Assembly: GCF_963169125.1 (NCBI RefSeq)
Contig: NC_084795.1
Location: 186,904,214-186,968,213, forward strand
Source: Humulus lupulus
Lineage: Eukaryota; Streptophyta; Magnoliopsida; Rosales; Cannabaceae
Length of the DNA: 64,000 bases
Direction: 5' to 3'
A model generated the notes under the pieces. It searched no databases. It worked only from the letters and a program-made list of their open reading frames with translations, and was not told the DNA's origin. The first letter of the stretch is position 1. Each line of letters begins with the position of its first letter. Of this stretch, positions 46,597 to 58,101 are shown in pieces. Both the position numbers and the translations under genes were made by a program.

Positions 46597-49300
46597 TAAA
46601 CAGTGCTAAACTCGCTAACCGAGTCATTTGGACATAATAGTGTAACTAAATGTGATTAACAGTTTAGGGTTAAAAAATTTGATCAAAGATACAACGTTTC
46701 ACTAAAACGTTTACTGTATACATTGGGATCCCAAAATACATTTAAAAGGTTAATTATAATAAAAGATTTACAACCAACCGACCTAAGTGGCAAAATAGGG
46801 TTTAACCCTAGATCTTCTTTAAACCCTCAGCCGTGGTGGTCGAGTAGCCGCTTATGCACATATCGTCACCTAAGTTGTCCAACTCAAGGATGGTCCAGCT
46901 TTCTTTTACCTTTACCTTTACCTAAACCACATACCACCCGTGAGCCGAATCTCAACAACAAAACTCAAACACATGCTCATAAGTAGTTATTAATATTTCA
47001 CCAAATCATAATAAGCATGCCTAGGAGTAATAATCACATTCAAGCATGCAGGAAAGTATGAATAAATGTTTATGAATCCTGCGCCCTGCGTGACTAATAA
47101 GTCTCTCTAGGTGATTGCGCCTTGAATAGATGACTAATAAGACTCTTTGGGGAACTGCGCCCTGAATAGATGACTAATAAGTCTCTCTGGGGAACTGTGT
47201 CCAAAATAAATGACTAATAAGTATATTTGGAGAACTTTGCCTTAAATAGATGACTAATATGTCTCTCTGGAGAACTGCACCCTGAATAGATGACTAATAA
47301 GTATCTATGGGGAACTGCACCCTGAATTGATGACATATAAGTCTCTCTGGGGAACTGCGCCCTGAATAGACGACTAATAGGTCTCTCTGGGGAACTGTGC
47401 CCTGAGTAGATGAATAATAAGTCTCTCTGGGGAACTACGCCCTAAATTGATGACTAATAAGTCTCTCTGGGGTCCTGCGCCCTAAGCCATGTGATATGTC
47501 AGTCACATGAGCATTTTATGCCTGGCTCTGAGTAACTAGCCTTAGGCTAGCCAAGCGCTTTATTTTTTCTTCGACTAATAGGTTGGTCAAGCATTTCATG
47601 CTCATGTTGATTAGATCTAGTCATTTCGTCCTGTGGTCAGAACGCTAATCCCACTGTTGACTCATAAGTCGATTCCATACGACCAGCGCTGAGTACTATT
47701 GTCGATCATAACTGATAAGTTAGAGTTTCATGGCCAATACTAAACCCCATTGTCATTTCTGACTAATAAGTCAGTGCTTTCTCAATGAGGTAATGCAAAT
47801 AGACATATATCATATGTCAAATAACTAGATATAAGGCATTCAACATGCTTAATCAATAATCACAAGCATAATTATAATCGTGCACAATTACAAAGACTTA
47901 AGCTCTAATCAATTCCATGTTCAACATCCATGCCATTCCATAACAATATGTATCACATGCATCACATGCATCGCATACTAGGTGCACTTTTCTTACCTTT
48001 GGTCCAAGCATAGGTTACCAATAAACAACCCTCAAGCACGGTCTTGTTCCAAGACTCTAGCGACAACCTAGTATAAAATCCCATAAAAAACGAGTATATA
48101 AATACTTCTGGACCGAGTCCTAGCCTCCGTGATGTCAAATCCTACCCAACTAGGGAGTAGGATCGATCCCAAGCCTTTATTGTTAAGTTCCCAAGATTAA
48201 AACCCAAATCTGGCAAAAAGTGAAGAGGTGGGTCATGACTTGCCTTCCTGACAGAGAGCCCTCGGCCTAGGCTTTAGAGTGCGGGCCGCAACTTGGCCCT
48301 CTTGAGTCATGGCGTGCCACCCAGGCAAACACCTCCTAGCTTTGGCTTCACATAGGTCGCAACTTGCTAGAACAAGGTCGCGACTAGACCACAAACCCAG
48401 CCATTTTATCTGTTTTTCCCCCTTAAAATCCTCCAAAAATCTATCCAAACATATCCAAATCCCAAAATCAAAGTCCCCAAACCATCAAAACCCAAGTCTC
48501 AATCAAATCAAAATAATCATCAAAACGTAAAATCCAATTCATATTTAAAAACTCGAAAACTCAAAACTTAAAACATGGATTACCTTTTAATAAGTCATTT
48601 CCCAACTAAATCCTCCGGCTAATAAGCTTCTAATCCTCCATAGAATTACTATGTCTCGACCCTTGCTTGAATCGAGTTTCCTTTGAAAATGCGAACGGGT
48701 GTCGAAAAGGGAACGGGAGAGAGAGAGAACGTTCTAAACATTCTTTTATAATTTTGACAGGTTACTTCAAAATTAAGTAACCTCAAGTAAATCCTAATGC
48801 TCCGAGTCCCAAAAATGCCCTCCGGGGTAAAATAGTCAAAATTCCCATAATCCCCTCTTGATCTCACTAACTCCCAATCTATCATCAAATAATCATTCTT
48901 ATTACCCAATATCCCGATAATGTGCTAAATACCAAAAATACCCCTTGATTCACTATGGGTCCCGTTTTTGACTCTCCCATTAGCTTTCTTCCTAGGATCG
49001 TCTTGTGCCAAGTAACGCAAACATACTCACATAATAATGTGTTCTCACACACACATATATCACATATATGCCAAATATTCCCAAAATCGGTCAAATTATG
49101 AAAATTTCCTAATTCAATAGAAATGGGCCCACATGCATATTTAATACACCTAAACATGCATATCAAGTCATATTATAATATAACTCACATAATCACATAA
49201 TGATGCACATAAATATCACATAATCACATAATTCCTTAATTTTCCATCCTGGCCCTCTAATCAAGGCCCTAAGCCTTATTAGGAAATTTGGGATGTTACA
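46597..49300 (-). repeat. Solo Tekay-type LTR, minus strand, end-truncated, with expanded minisatellite
   Basis: The right end is clean (...gggatgttaca, then ttctccatgg of pol). The left end starts near aaacagtgctaaactcgc, which is about 45 bases inside the LTR by comparison with 19839 (reversed), so the LTR terminus and probably one TSD copy were deleted. The LTR is closest to the 2744-bp type at 17096. It has a 40-bp minisatellite at 47084-47493. Confidence 0.88.
47084..47493. repeat. Minisatellite, about 10 units of 40 bp
   Basis: The unit on the plus strand begins tgactaataagtctctctgg and continues ggaactgcgccctgaataga. Units differ at a few bases each; some start cgactaatagg or tgaataataag. 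The reverse-strand equivalent occurs as only a few degenerate units in other LTRs (37050-37220, 51590-51780). Confidence 0.92.
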
Positions 49301-49657
49301 TTCTCCATGGAAACGGGTGAGAAGATTTGGGAAGAAGGGCAGGCTGAGCCCTAGATTTGTAGGTCCATTTGAGATCCTATAGAGGATTGGTCAGGTGGCC
49401 TATAGGTTGGCCTTACCATCGGAATTGTCGGTCGTGCATAACGTATTTCATATTTTTGCTCTTCGGAGGTATGTATCAGATCTGACTCATGTGTTGAGTT
49501 ATGAGGATTTGTAGCTTGATGCAGATTTCTCATATGAGGAACAGCTAGTCCAGATACTACACAGAAAGAACATGGTCCTGAGGAACAGCAAGGTCGAGGA
49601 AGTGATCTAGGAAATGGAGTCAGAGATGCAGAGTCAGTACCCCGAGCTATTAAGGTA
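49301..49657 (+). pseudogene. Post-integrase region with chromodomain remnant, 17-kb element
   Basis: SPWKRVRRFGKKGRLSPRFV, GPFEI, then VAYRLALPSELSVVHNVFHI and LRRYVSDLTHVLSYEDL-stop, DADFSYEEQLVQILHRKNMV LRNSKVEEV-stop-EMESEMQSQYPELLR. The latter is the C-terminal chromodomain module of Tekay elements, shortened: the usual segment between LRN and VEEATWE is reduced to one residue. The TAG replaces the expected Trp. Confidence 0.85.
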
Positions 49658-49694
49658 AATTTTAAGGACGAAATTTCTGTATGGAGGGGATAGT
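49658..49694 (+). promoter_or_regulatory. Polypurine tract region, 17-kb element
   Basis: aattttaaggacgaaatttc, then tgtatggaggggatagt, abutting the 3' LTR. The hallmark tcgaggacgaaattt is mutated to ttaaggacgaaattt. Confidence 0.9.
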
Positions 49695-52203
49695 TGTACT
49701 ATCTCAAATTCCCTAATGTGGCTTAGTTCTTGGATTAGGGGGCCAGGAGGGCCATAATATATTTAATATGTGATTATGTGATTATATGCATGATTATGAG
49801 AATTATATTATTATATGACGATAATTATGATAATTTTGGTCGTTAAGTGCGTATTTGTATATTTATGTGCATGTATGTGATATATGGGTGAGAGAACATT
49901 ATTATGTGGATATGTTTGAGCTATTCGGCATGAGACGATCCTAGAATGCAAGTTAGCTGTTTGGTCGTAATGAGATTAATTACCTGGCTCGGGTTAAGCC
50001 TAGGGGTAAATTGGTGTTTAGTACATTACTGGGAATATGAGGGTAATGGGATATTATTTAATAATTATTTGAGGATATTGGGAATAATGGGAATTGGAGG
50101 ATGTTAATTATGATTAATGGGATAGGTGGGAAATGACAATTATGCCCTTCGGTGGCTTTGAGAGATTAGAATGGCCCTATGGGCAATTTGGTCATTTTGA
50201 CCATTGGATATGTTCAGCCAAGAAAGGTTCTGGAATAAACTAATGAAATTTTTTTTTTCTTTTTCTCTCACTCTCGATCACTTTTCTATCTTTCTACTCA
50301 GTTGGGATTCTGAAACAAAGTGGAGAATTGAAGCTTCAGGGTTAAGGCTTGAGAGTTTAAGATTGTGATTAGCAACTGAAAGCGGTTCAATTCATATTTG
50401 AGGTAAGGCTTTTAGCTATAAAGTTCAAGGATTTGCTTTGTTTTTATGTGGTATGGAGGCTTAAGAGTTTGATTGTGTAATTGTATGTTTGGTGATATTT
50501 TAAGTGTTATATAGCTTGGGTTTTGATGCTAAACTAGTGATAATGTTGTGGTGATGTTTGATTGTGATATTGGGATTGGTTTGATGACTTTTGGTTGAGG
50601 TTTAGACTAAGAAAAATTGAGGGGAGCTGGGTTCGCGGGGTTAAGTCTCGACCGAGTTCATGAAAGTTGCGACTTGAGTGAACCCCAGAGCCTTCTTTGG
50701 GCTCTGCCTAGCAGAGGCGCCATGACCCTCAGTGGCAAGTCACGATCCGCCCCTGGCACACAAACAAGAGGTGCCTCACGATCTTGGGGGCGCGTCGCGG
50801 CCCTTAGGGGGGTAGGTAACGACTCGCCTGTCCACTTTAAGCCAAACTGAGTTTGAACTAGTTTTAAGCGCGAGTTTTCAAGTCTCAAGGCTCAAGATCG
50901 AATTTACTAACCATTTTTGAAGGATTTGAGGTCCAGAGAGTTGGGTTGTAGTCCTTGAACAATTTATACTCATTTTATTTATGGGATTTCATATTCAGTT
51001 ATGATTAGGTGGCCGCTAAGGCCTTAAGTACATGATCGTTCTCAAGGGTTGTTCTTTATTTATTTTACGCTCAAGTCTGAGGTAAGAAAACTGGACCCAG
51101 TATGAGATGATTATGATGCATGTGATACATGTGATTATAGCATGTAATGAATGTTGAATATGGCATTGATCATAGCTTGAGTCTTTGTAGTTGTGCATGA
51201 TTATGATTATGCTTGGGATTATTGATTAAGCATGCTGAATGCCTTATATCTGGATATTTCACATATGATATATGCCTGTTTGCATTACCCCATTGAGAAA
51301 GCATTGACTTATTAGTTAAGAAACAACAATGGTGTTTAGTACTGGTCATGAAGCTCTAACTTATCAGTCATGATTGGAAATAGTACTGAGCGTTGGTCGT
51401 ATGGAATTGACTGATGAGTCAAAAGCAGCATTGGCGTATTCAACACAAGCCGAAATGATTAGATCTAATCAACATGAGCATTAAATTCTTGACCGACCTA
51501 TTGGTCGAAGAAAGCTAAATCGCTTGGCTAGTCTATGACTAGTTATTCAGAGCAAGGGCTAAAAGGCTCAGGTGACTTGATAGTCACTTGGCTTAGGGCA
51601 CGGGACCCCCAAAAAGACTTATTAGTCATCTATTAAGGGCGCAGGACCCTAGGATGCCTCATTAGTCATATATTTAGGGTGCATGACCCAACAATGACTT
51701 ACTAGTCATCTATCTAGGGTGCAGGTCCCCAGAATGACTTAGTAGTCAACAATTGAGGGCGCAGGACCACAGAAAGGTTACATGATCATTTATTATTATT
51801 TGTTTACATGCAGTAATATGTTTTCTTGCTGAGCTTTTGCTCACGGGTGCTATGTGGTTCAAGTAAAGGGAAATAAAAGCTTACCCAGCCGTGAATGGAG
51901 AGCTTAGGTGGCGATGTGTAAATATGTGGTCGCTTGACCACCACAGCCAAGGTGTTTCTCAAGGAACTAGGGTTTAACCCTATTTTTACTGCTTAGGTCG
52001 GCGGATAGTAACTTTTACAATATAATGACCATTTTGGATTTTAAATAACTTTGTAAACACTTTTATGGGATCCCATGTATAGTTTATTGTGTTTAGTCAA
52101 ATATATCCATTCCATTTGACTGAGATTTTCACCTTGGCCCATTAATAATACTTATGCATGTTTAAGGCCCAGTGTGACGGTCTTGGCAATCCAGGGCATT
52201 ACA
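49695..52203 (+). repeat. 3' LTR of the 17-kb element
   Basis: tgtactatctc...gggcattaca. It parallels the 5' LTR block by block: AGGTAAGG at 50400, GAGGTAAGAAAAC at 51077, minisatellite-like units at 51590-51780, CTCACGGGTGCT at 51840, GGGATCCC at 52068. By eye the two LTRs differ at many scattered sites plus small indels, so the element is old. Confidence 0.94.
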
Positions 52204-53144
52204 CTAAGGGTCACAGCGCGCCTCAAGTTAGAGGCACGACCTCTTGCATCAGGGGGAGGCGGGTCGCGACTTTCCCCTTAGAGTCGCGGCGCGCCCTACA
52301 ATCAGCAGCATTCCCTGGGTCATCTAGGGTATGCAGGTCGCGACGCCCATGAACTGGGGCGCGTCGTGCCCTCGTGAACCCAAAATTCCTTGGGTTTTCC
52401 AGTGTTTTACCCCATCAATATCCTCAAAATTCAAACTAAACCTTAAACCAAACTCCGAATTAAGACTAGATTCTTTATTCTTATAGCCTTACCATTATAA
52501 CTAATCTATAAATAATTACCTTACATCATAAAACACCCAAAATTAGACTTGGTAATCATGTTCATGCAAGCTCTAAGTTCTAGCATTATTTCAACAGAAT
52601 TTTAGCAATAACATCTAAAATCTTAACTCAATTGTTAGCCTAACCACCTCAGAAATCCTTGACTGATTCTAGCTTTGATTCTCTAGACCTTCCCACCTAA
52701 ATTTGCAGCTTAATTGCTTGAGTCTTCTCCTCCAATACTTCAAAGCTTCCTTAGGCTCTAGAGAGGAAAATGAGAGAACGTGAAAGAAGAAAGGGAGAGA
52801 GAGTGTTTGAGGTTATCCCCTTAATTCTGGTGGGTTCTAGTTACTCTTAGAGCTTCAGCTTAGTGCATCCTTTTACTAAAAAGGACTAAAATACCCCTTA
52901 GTTAATACAACCTCTCCTTTTTTCCCCTAAGGGCGATATGGTCATTCTCCCCAATTGTCGTTAATTTCTTGAGTCGTCCCTTAAATTATTAATTAATCCA
53001 GACATGCCCACTGGATCACCAAATACCTACTCGTTTCTCAATTGTAACGCCCCATGTCACTATAGCTGCTTCCTGGAATGAGAGCTGTCCCTACTAACCA
53101 ACACGAGTCTTTCCAGTGTGCTTTGTTCTCACTCGCACGCTTCT

Positions 53145-53245
53145 TGGGAAAATTTCCCAAGAGGTCACCCATCATGAGACTACTCAAAGTCAAGCACACT
53201 TAACTTTTTAGTTCTCAAGGGATGGGCTACTAAAAAGAAGATGCT
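53145..53245 (-). other. 5S rRNA-derived segment in the Cassandra 3' LTR
   Basis: The minus strand holds ATGGGTGACCTCTTGGGAAA and TTAAGTGTGCTTGAC, the box C and box A counterparts of 5S rRNA, each with one or two changes. Not a functional 5S gene. Confidence 0.88.
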
Positions 53246-53587
53246 TCTTGTTGGCATAGGTAGTGCCTATCAATCAATTTAAGTCATCTTCAACTGTGTA
53301 GTCTCATACCTACACAGTCTTAGAATAATCATACTTGACCTTCCCCAGGCGGTGTGGGATTGCACAGCTTTTACCCAGTTTTTCCCCGTACAAATCACGG
53401 GATTCTGACTGTCACAATCAGCCCCCTTTAAGGGTCCGACGTCCCCATCAGCCACACTTCTGGCTGGGTCAAGGCTCTAATACCATTTGTAATGCCCACA
53501 TCACTATGGCTACTTCCTAGAATGAAGACTGGCCCTACTAACCAACACGAGTCTTTCAAGCGTGCTTTGTCCTCACTCGCACGCTTC

Positions 53588-53692
53588 CTGGGAAAACTTC
53601 CTAGGAGATCACCCATCATGAGACTACTCCAGGTCAACCACGCTTAACTTTGGAGTTCTAAAGTGATGGGATACCGAAAATAAGATGCATCT
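53588..53692 (-). other. 5S rRNA-derived segment in the Cassandra 5' LTR
   Basis: The minus strand holds ATGGGTGATCTCCTAGGAAG and GTTAAGCGTGGTTGACCTGG, with two to three changes from plant 5S box regions. Its differences from the sister LTR show independent decay after insertion. Confidence 0.88.
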
Positions 53693-54266
53693 TATTGGCA
53701 TAGGTAGTACCCATCAATCCATTTAAGTCATCTTCAACTGTGCAGTCACATACCTACACAGCCTTAGAATCATCACACTTGACCTTCCCCAGCCAATGTG
53801 GGATTGCACAGCTTTTTCCTGGTCTTTCCCCTTACGGATCATGGGATTCTGACTGTCCCATTAATAAACCTCAAATATACATTAACTTCCCAAAATACCC
53901 CTAGGCTTGCCTCGAGCCGGGTATTAATCTTCACTATGACTATTTTCCCAATCCGCTCACTAGGATCACAGATCCGTATACTACAAATATATCCAGATAA
54001 TAATGTGGTCTCAATCATTTAACACATATAATCTCATTTACGCCCGCTACGAGCCAATATTACAAATATGCCCTTATAAACAATAGCTGGCCCACATGCA
54101 TATTTAGTACCCATAAACATGCATATAATCATACTCATATTATCATATATATCATGCATGCCACATAGTCACACATTTAATCAATTAATCACACATATAT
54201 CCAATTATGCCATCCTGGCACGCTAATCAAGACACTAAACATTATTAGCATTTTTCGGACGTTACA

Positions 54267-57200
54267 ACTATCCCCTCCTTACGAAATTTCACCCTCATAA
54301 TTCCATCAAGGGACTGTACTTCTCTTAATCCCCCAAACACTCGCACATTCGATGCGTGACTCTTCAAAATCTAAATCACTTCTTCAGACTGCCAGTCTAT
54401 CTAAAGGTAACCAATAATTCTAGGCTTCAATTCTATACTCTCTTTCTTCTATATCCTATTCTAGAACATGGAAAATTAGGGGTTTGAACCCAACACTATC
54501 AACTTCGGTATTACGCGGGGATGTACAGTCTCTTGTTTCCCAAATGCCTCATTATGTCACCTGATCACACGAACCGAAGTGTATTAACTCAATCTGTTGA
54601 GTCACAACCTTTCGTGTCCAACCTTCTTACTTGCTGTGTAATGTTGTCCACTCTTACTGTACATTAATATACCTTTATACTTTTCAACATACGGATTTTA
54701 GATCTTAACATCCATTTGAACTTCCTGGTTAAATTATCCATAAGGAGGTAGTACACTATTCATCTAGAATCTCCACCTCAACATTAGGTTCCATCGAATC
54801 ACTCATCCGATCTTCATATCTTAATTCGTTCATACTAAAATAGTAGGATTCTAAACCATTCTTACAAGATCTTCTCTTTGAATTCCATTGTCCATAGAGG
54901 TATATCTATCTACTATCTACTGCAGATACTATATCGATGTTGATCATTACCTCGTCTGACTTTACTTTAATCATTGGCATCCTATCCAACTGGCACAAAT
55001 CTTACCGATATTGGAAGTCAACTTACATATCAATTTTCCCATATGAAAGTTTAGGGTTTCCAATATGAATCACCCATTAATTCCCACCAGGTCTTGGTGT
55101 CAAGGTTATTCCTCTACAAATGACCAAACACTCAAATCCTTGCGCTAATACGTTCACTTCTATTCTGTGAGTGCCAGCCCTGCATCTTAACTGTGGCTAT
55201 CAAGCATTACCATCAACTTAATGCTTTATAGATAATATTTGTGTTCTTATTCTTTCATCTACCATGAAACAGAAACAACCATCATTTCAGTGTATACCTA
55301 GGCGCGTCTTAGTCTTTGATGTGTCATCCTTACAATTTCATGTGTTCTTATTCTTTATCCATCCATTGTATGCATATTCTAATACCATAGGGTGCTACCA
55401 ATCCTTATTATTTCTTTTGAAAATCTGATATTAAACTATCCATTCAGTCCAACTTTAGGTTGTTGTGGCATCCCAATCTCGGGTATAACTGTCTTCGAAG
55501 AAGCTTCAAATAGTAGATGACGTGTCTACCGGTTTCACTGTCCTTCTTACCCATCAAGCGTTTATCAGCAATTTCTTTGTGGCTTCTTACTAAATTTCTT
55601 CATACTTAATCCCATCACTTCCTATGACGTTACCTTGATTACCCTTGGAAAAATCGAAGCTTACACTTTCGGGAGCCTTAACTAAAACCCTGCTTTATCA
55701 GTCTTGGTATGGTCAACGTAGTAGTCGTTTGCATTCTACTTCCAACTGGGTGTAGACCAACATATTCGTAACCAATCTAGACAAGACTCATCCATGTCGT
55801 TTCTGTACTCTCTGCATGTTGAACCTACCTGTGTTGTTGAAGTATTGGTCAGCTAAGAACCTTCACTGATAACAGATCACATCAAACTTGGTGTAAGAAG
55901 TAATTTCAAGAATGTCTCTATCCTTGATCCTTAGCTGGTAATAACCAGATCGAAGACCAATTCCTGAGAACATTGTCCTATCATGCAACTGGGCAATTGA
56001 ACCCTTCATTCTCAACAGGCAATGTCAATGTGTCCCACAATACGATGCTATGTTTGATCCATCCATAAATCAAATACTTTCTTTAACTAAACCATATTGT
56101 TATTCAAGATGTCCCTGATACTGGGTCTATCCATACCCGAATCCTGTAGTGCACCCAAAATTTCTTTGTGCACCCATGTAAAACATTACTGGCTACTCCA
56201 ATTTCCATTCAGTCTACTGATATATTCCAGGTGTTATCTACCCCAACATTTAGGCATCTCGTAGATGCAACTGGGTCCTTCCCTCCTAAATCTAGACATT
56301 TCTACCATCTCATGTTATCCATGGTTGTCCCTTATTTAATAGATTAGCTCCTACTCAGGCTCTTTTTAAAACTCTTATATGACAAGCTCATTCACCTTTA
56401 CTATAAACCTTATACCACTTATATTCTAACTATTCTCTTGAAAGTTACCAACTAATTTCCAGTAGGCCCCAATATCTTAAGCCCCATTGTATAACAACCT
56501 TGAGGCATGTACTTCACATCTGAACCTTTTCTAGGAGATATGCAGCACCAAATTCTTCCAGCTCATTATATAAAAAAGAATGAGGACTAACTAGTCAATC
56601 GGTCACCTCCGAGGGACTAGACTCGTGCTCTGACTGTAACAGGGCAGACCAGTCCTCTCTTCTCCAACCCCAGGCAATCCGCCCTAACGTGCTTAATTAT
56701 TCCATGTAGAAAACATGCCTTCACTTAGCGTCCTCCCAGATGGCGTCTCCTGCATCTAGCGTACACTAAGTAACTTTACCAGGCCTCATCGCAGCCCTGG
56801 CAGCTAACTTGTAAACTATAACCCTTCCTGTCAAAACCAGGAGTAGTAGAATTTATTAGGGATTCTTATTTTTTTTCTGTTTATTAGGCATCTGCCCTTG
56901 CTTAATCCCGCAAATGGGAAAACCATTTCCTGGGCTTCTTGCCCTATGACTTTCACACTCCATATCTTATCTCTTATGTCTTTAATAACAAGGGCATCCC
57001 TACTGCCCAAACGTAGATGAAAATCTCATGCACTGGAGCGACCTTGGTGCTCTGGCCATCCCAGAGTTCAGGCCTTAAATAAATCATTCTTTTCAGGCCA
57101 CATCTGCTAGTACCAAACCTCCAAGAGGATTGACCAATACATCAAATTCATCAACATACTCTGTCATTGTCTTCCCATTCCTGATCGAGTTCATAAACTC

Positions 57201-58101
57201 ATTAGTCTTCATAATGAAAAATGCATCGCAGTAGTATCTCTTATGAAATCACTTTCTGGATTCCTCCCAACCCATCATGAAAACATTCCGGGTTTGGGGT
57301 ACTATTCCCCTCCACATCTGGGCATCCCCCTGCTGCATGTGCATGGCGCAACTACTCTATCATAGCCTACCATTCTCATAACATCAAGGACGGAGTTAAT
57401 CACGCCCATCCATTAATCAGTTCCTGAGCAGACCCAAACCTTCCTCAAAAAGTAGGGGATAATGCTTCAAAAGCCTTCCATTTGGTAACTCTTATGTGTT
57501 TCCATTCTCAAATAAAACCAGCAGTAGTGCCCTTACTGTCAAGACATACAAAATAATGTTTCCTTGATGGAACTCGCTGTCTCAATCATTTAATCTCCTT
57601 ATCCTTATCTAGCAGCCTTACTCACATACCAGCAAAAGTGTGCTGTGAATTCCAAAGGAAGATGGATGGTTCTGACCCTAACTATCATTTGCAGCCCTCA
57701 TTCTAACAATACCAGGTCCAATTAACCATCTTGAGTTCATTTATTCTGAATCAGTCCGTAATCACAGACTAAACCCCTCAGACTTGATGTTCATACCCAG
57801 AATCATCCCATGAGCATATCCAAACAATCACAACAATCACATGCAAAATAAGCATATCAAAACACCAATCAACATTACTCATGCATTAATTATCAAAATC
57901 CCATTACTACCAAATATATTCATACACATCATGCTTTCTATACTCACATGCAGATAAGACACATAGATTCAATTCAAATAATTAACCACATATTCATGTC
58001 ATTAGATACCTAACCGTGAGTCAAGCCTATTTTTAGTGGCGAGTGTACACGCCCAGCCAATCTTCAGGAACCCTTAAATCTAGACAGCTCTTATACAAAC
58101 T
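54267..58101 (-). mobile_element. Interior of the 34-60 kb element: eroded, gag traces only
   Basis: It starts (low coordinate) with a polypurine remnant: minus strand TTTCGTAAGGAGGGGATAGT at 54267-54290. Near 57070-57330 the minus strand reads KYYCDAFFIMKTNEFMNSIR, NGKTMTEYVDEFDVLVNPLG, a Tekay gag core. The rest (54300-56900) has no domain I can name and no long ORF. At the right end the PBS is mutated to TTTGTATAAGAGC. It shares blocks with 7316-11743, so the two belong to one subfamily. Confidence 0.7.

Larger units (their letters stand above)
35170..52203 (+). mobile_element. Complete Tekay/Del-type Ty3/gypsy element, plus strand, about 17 kb with three inserted LTRs
   Basis: LTRs of 2504 bp (35170-37673) and 2509 bp (49695-52203), TSD ctaag, PBS TTGGTATCAGAGC, gag, protease, RT, RNase H, integrase, chromodomain-like tail and polypurine tract in order. 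Removing the inserted LTRs at 39712, 44158 and 46597 leaves about 9.8 kb, a normal size for this lineage. It has stops in every domain but is the best template in the window for reading the others. Confidence 0.95.
53043..53860 (-). mobile_element. Complete Cassandra TRIM retrotransposon, 818 bp
   Basis: Two direct LTRs, 53488-53860 (5' on the minus strand) and 53043-53416 (3'), flank a 71-bp interior. The interior holds PBS TGGTATTAGAGCC at the 5' side and a purine-rich CCTTAAAGGGGGCTGAT at the 3' side. No coding capacity. The flanks are tcaat (53038-53042) and ttaat (53861-53865), a 5-bp duplication with one change. The sister LTR at 59815-59830 reads ctcaataaacctc without the element, an empty site. 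Cassandra depends on proteins supplied by other retrotransposons. Confidence 0.95.
52204..54266 (-). repeat. 3' LTR of the 34-60 kb element, second piece (contains Cassandra)
   Basis: Continues the LTR interrupted at 35169, starting with the second ctaag. It matches 58985-60227 closely apart from the Cassandra at 53043-53860. Ends ...ggacgttaca at 54266, followed by the polypurine tract of the interior. GC words (gtcgcgac, cacagcgcgcc, gtcgcggcgcgcc) lie at 52210-52370. Confidence 0.92.

Noticed and set aside
47084..47493. Direct-repeat array resembling a CRISPR
   Set aside because: Units are contiguous with no unique spacers, diverge internally, and lie within a plant LTR. It is a minisatellite.
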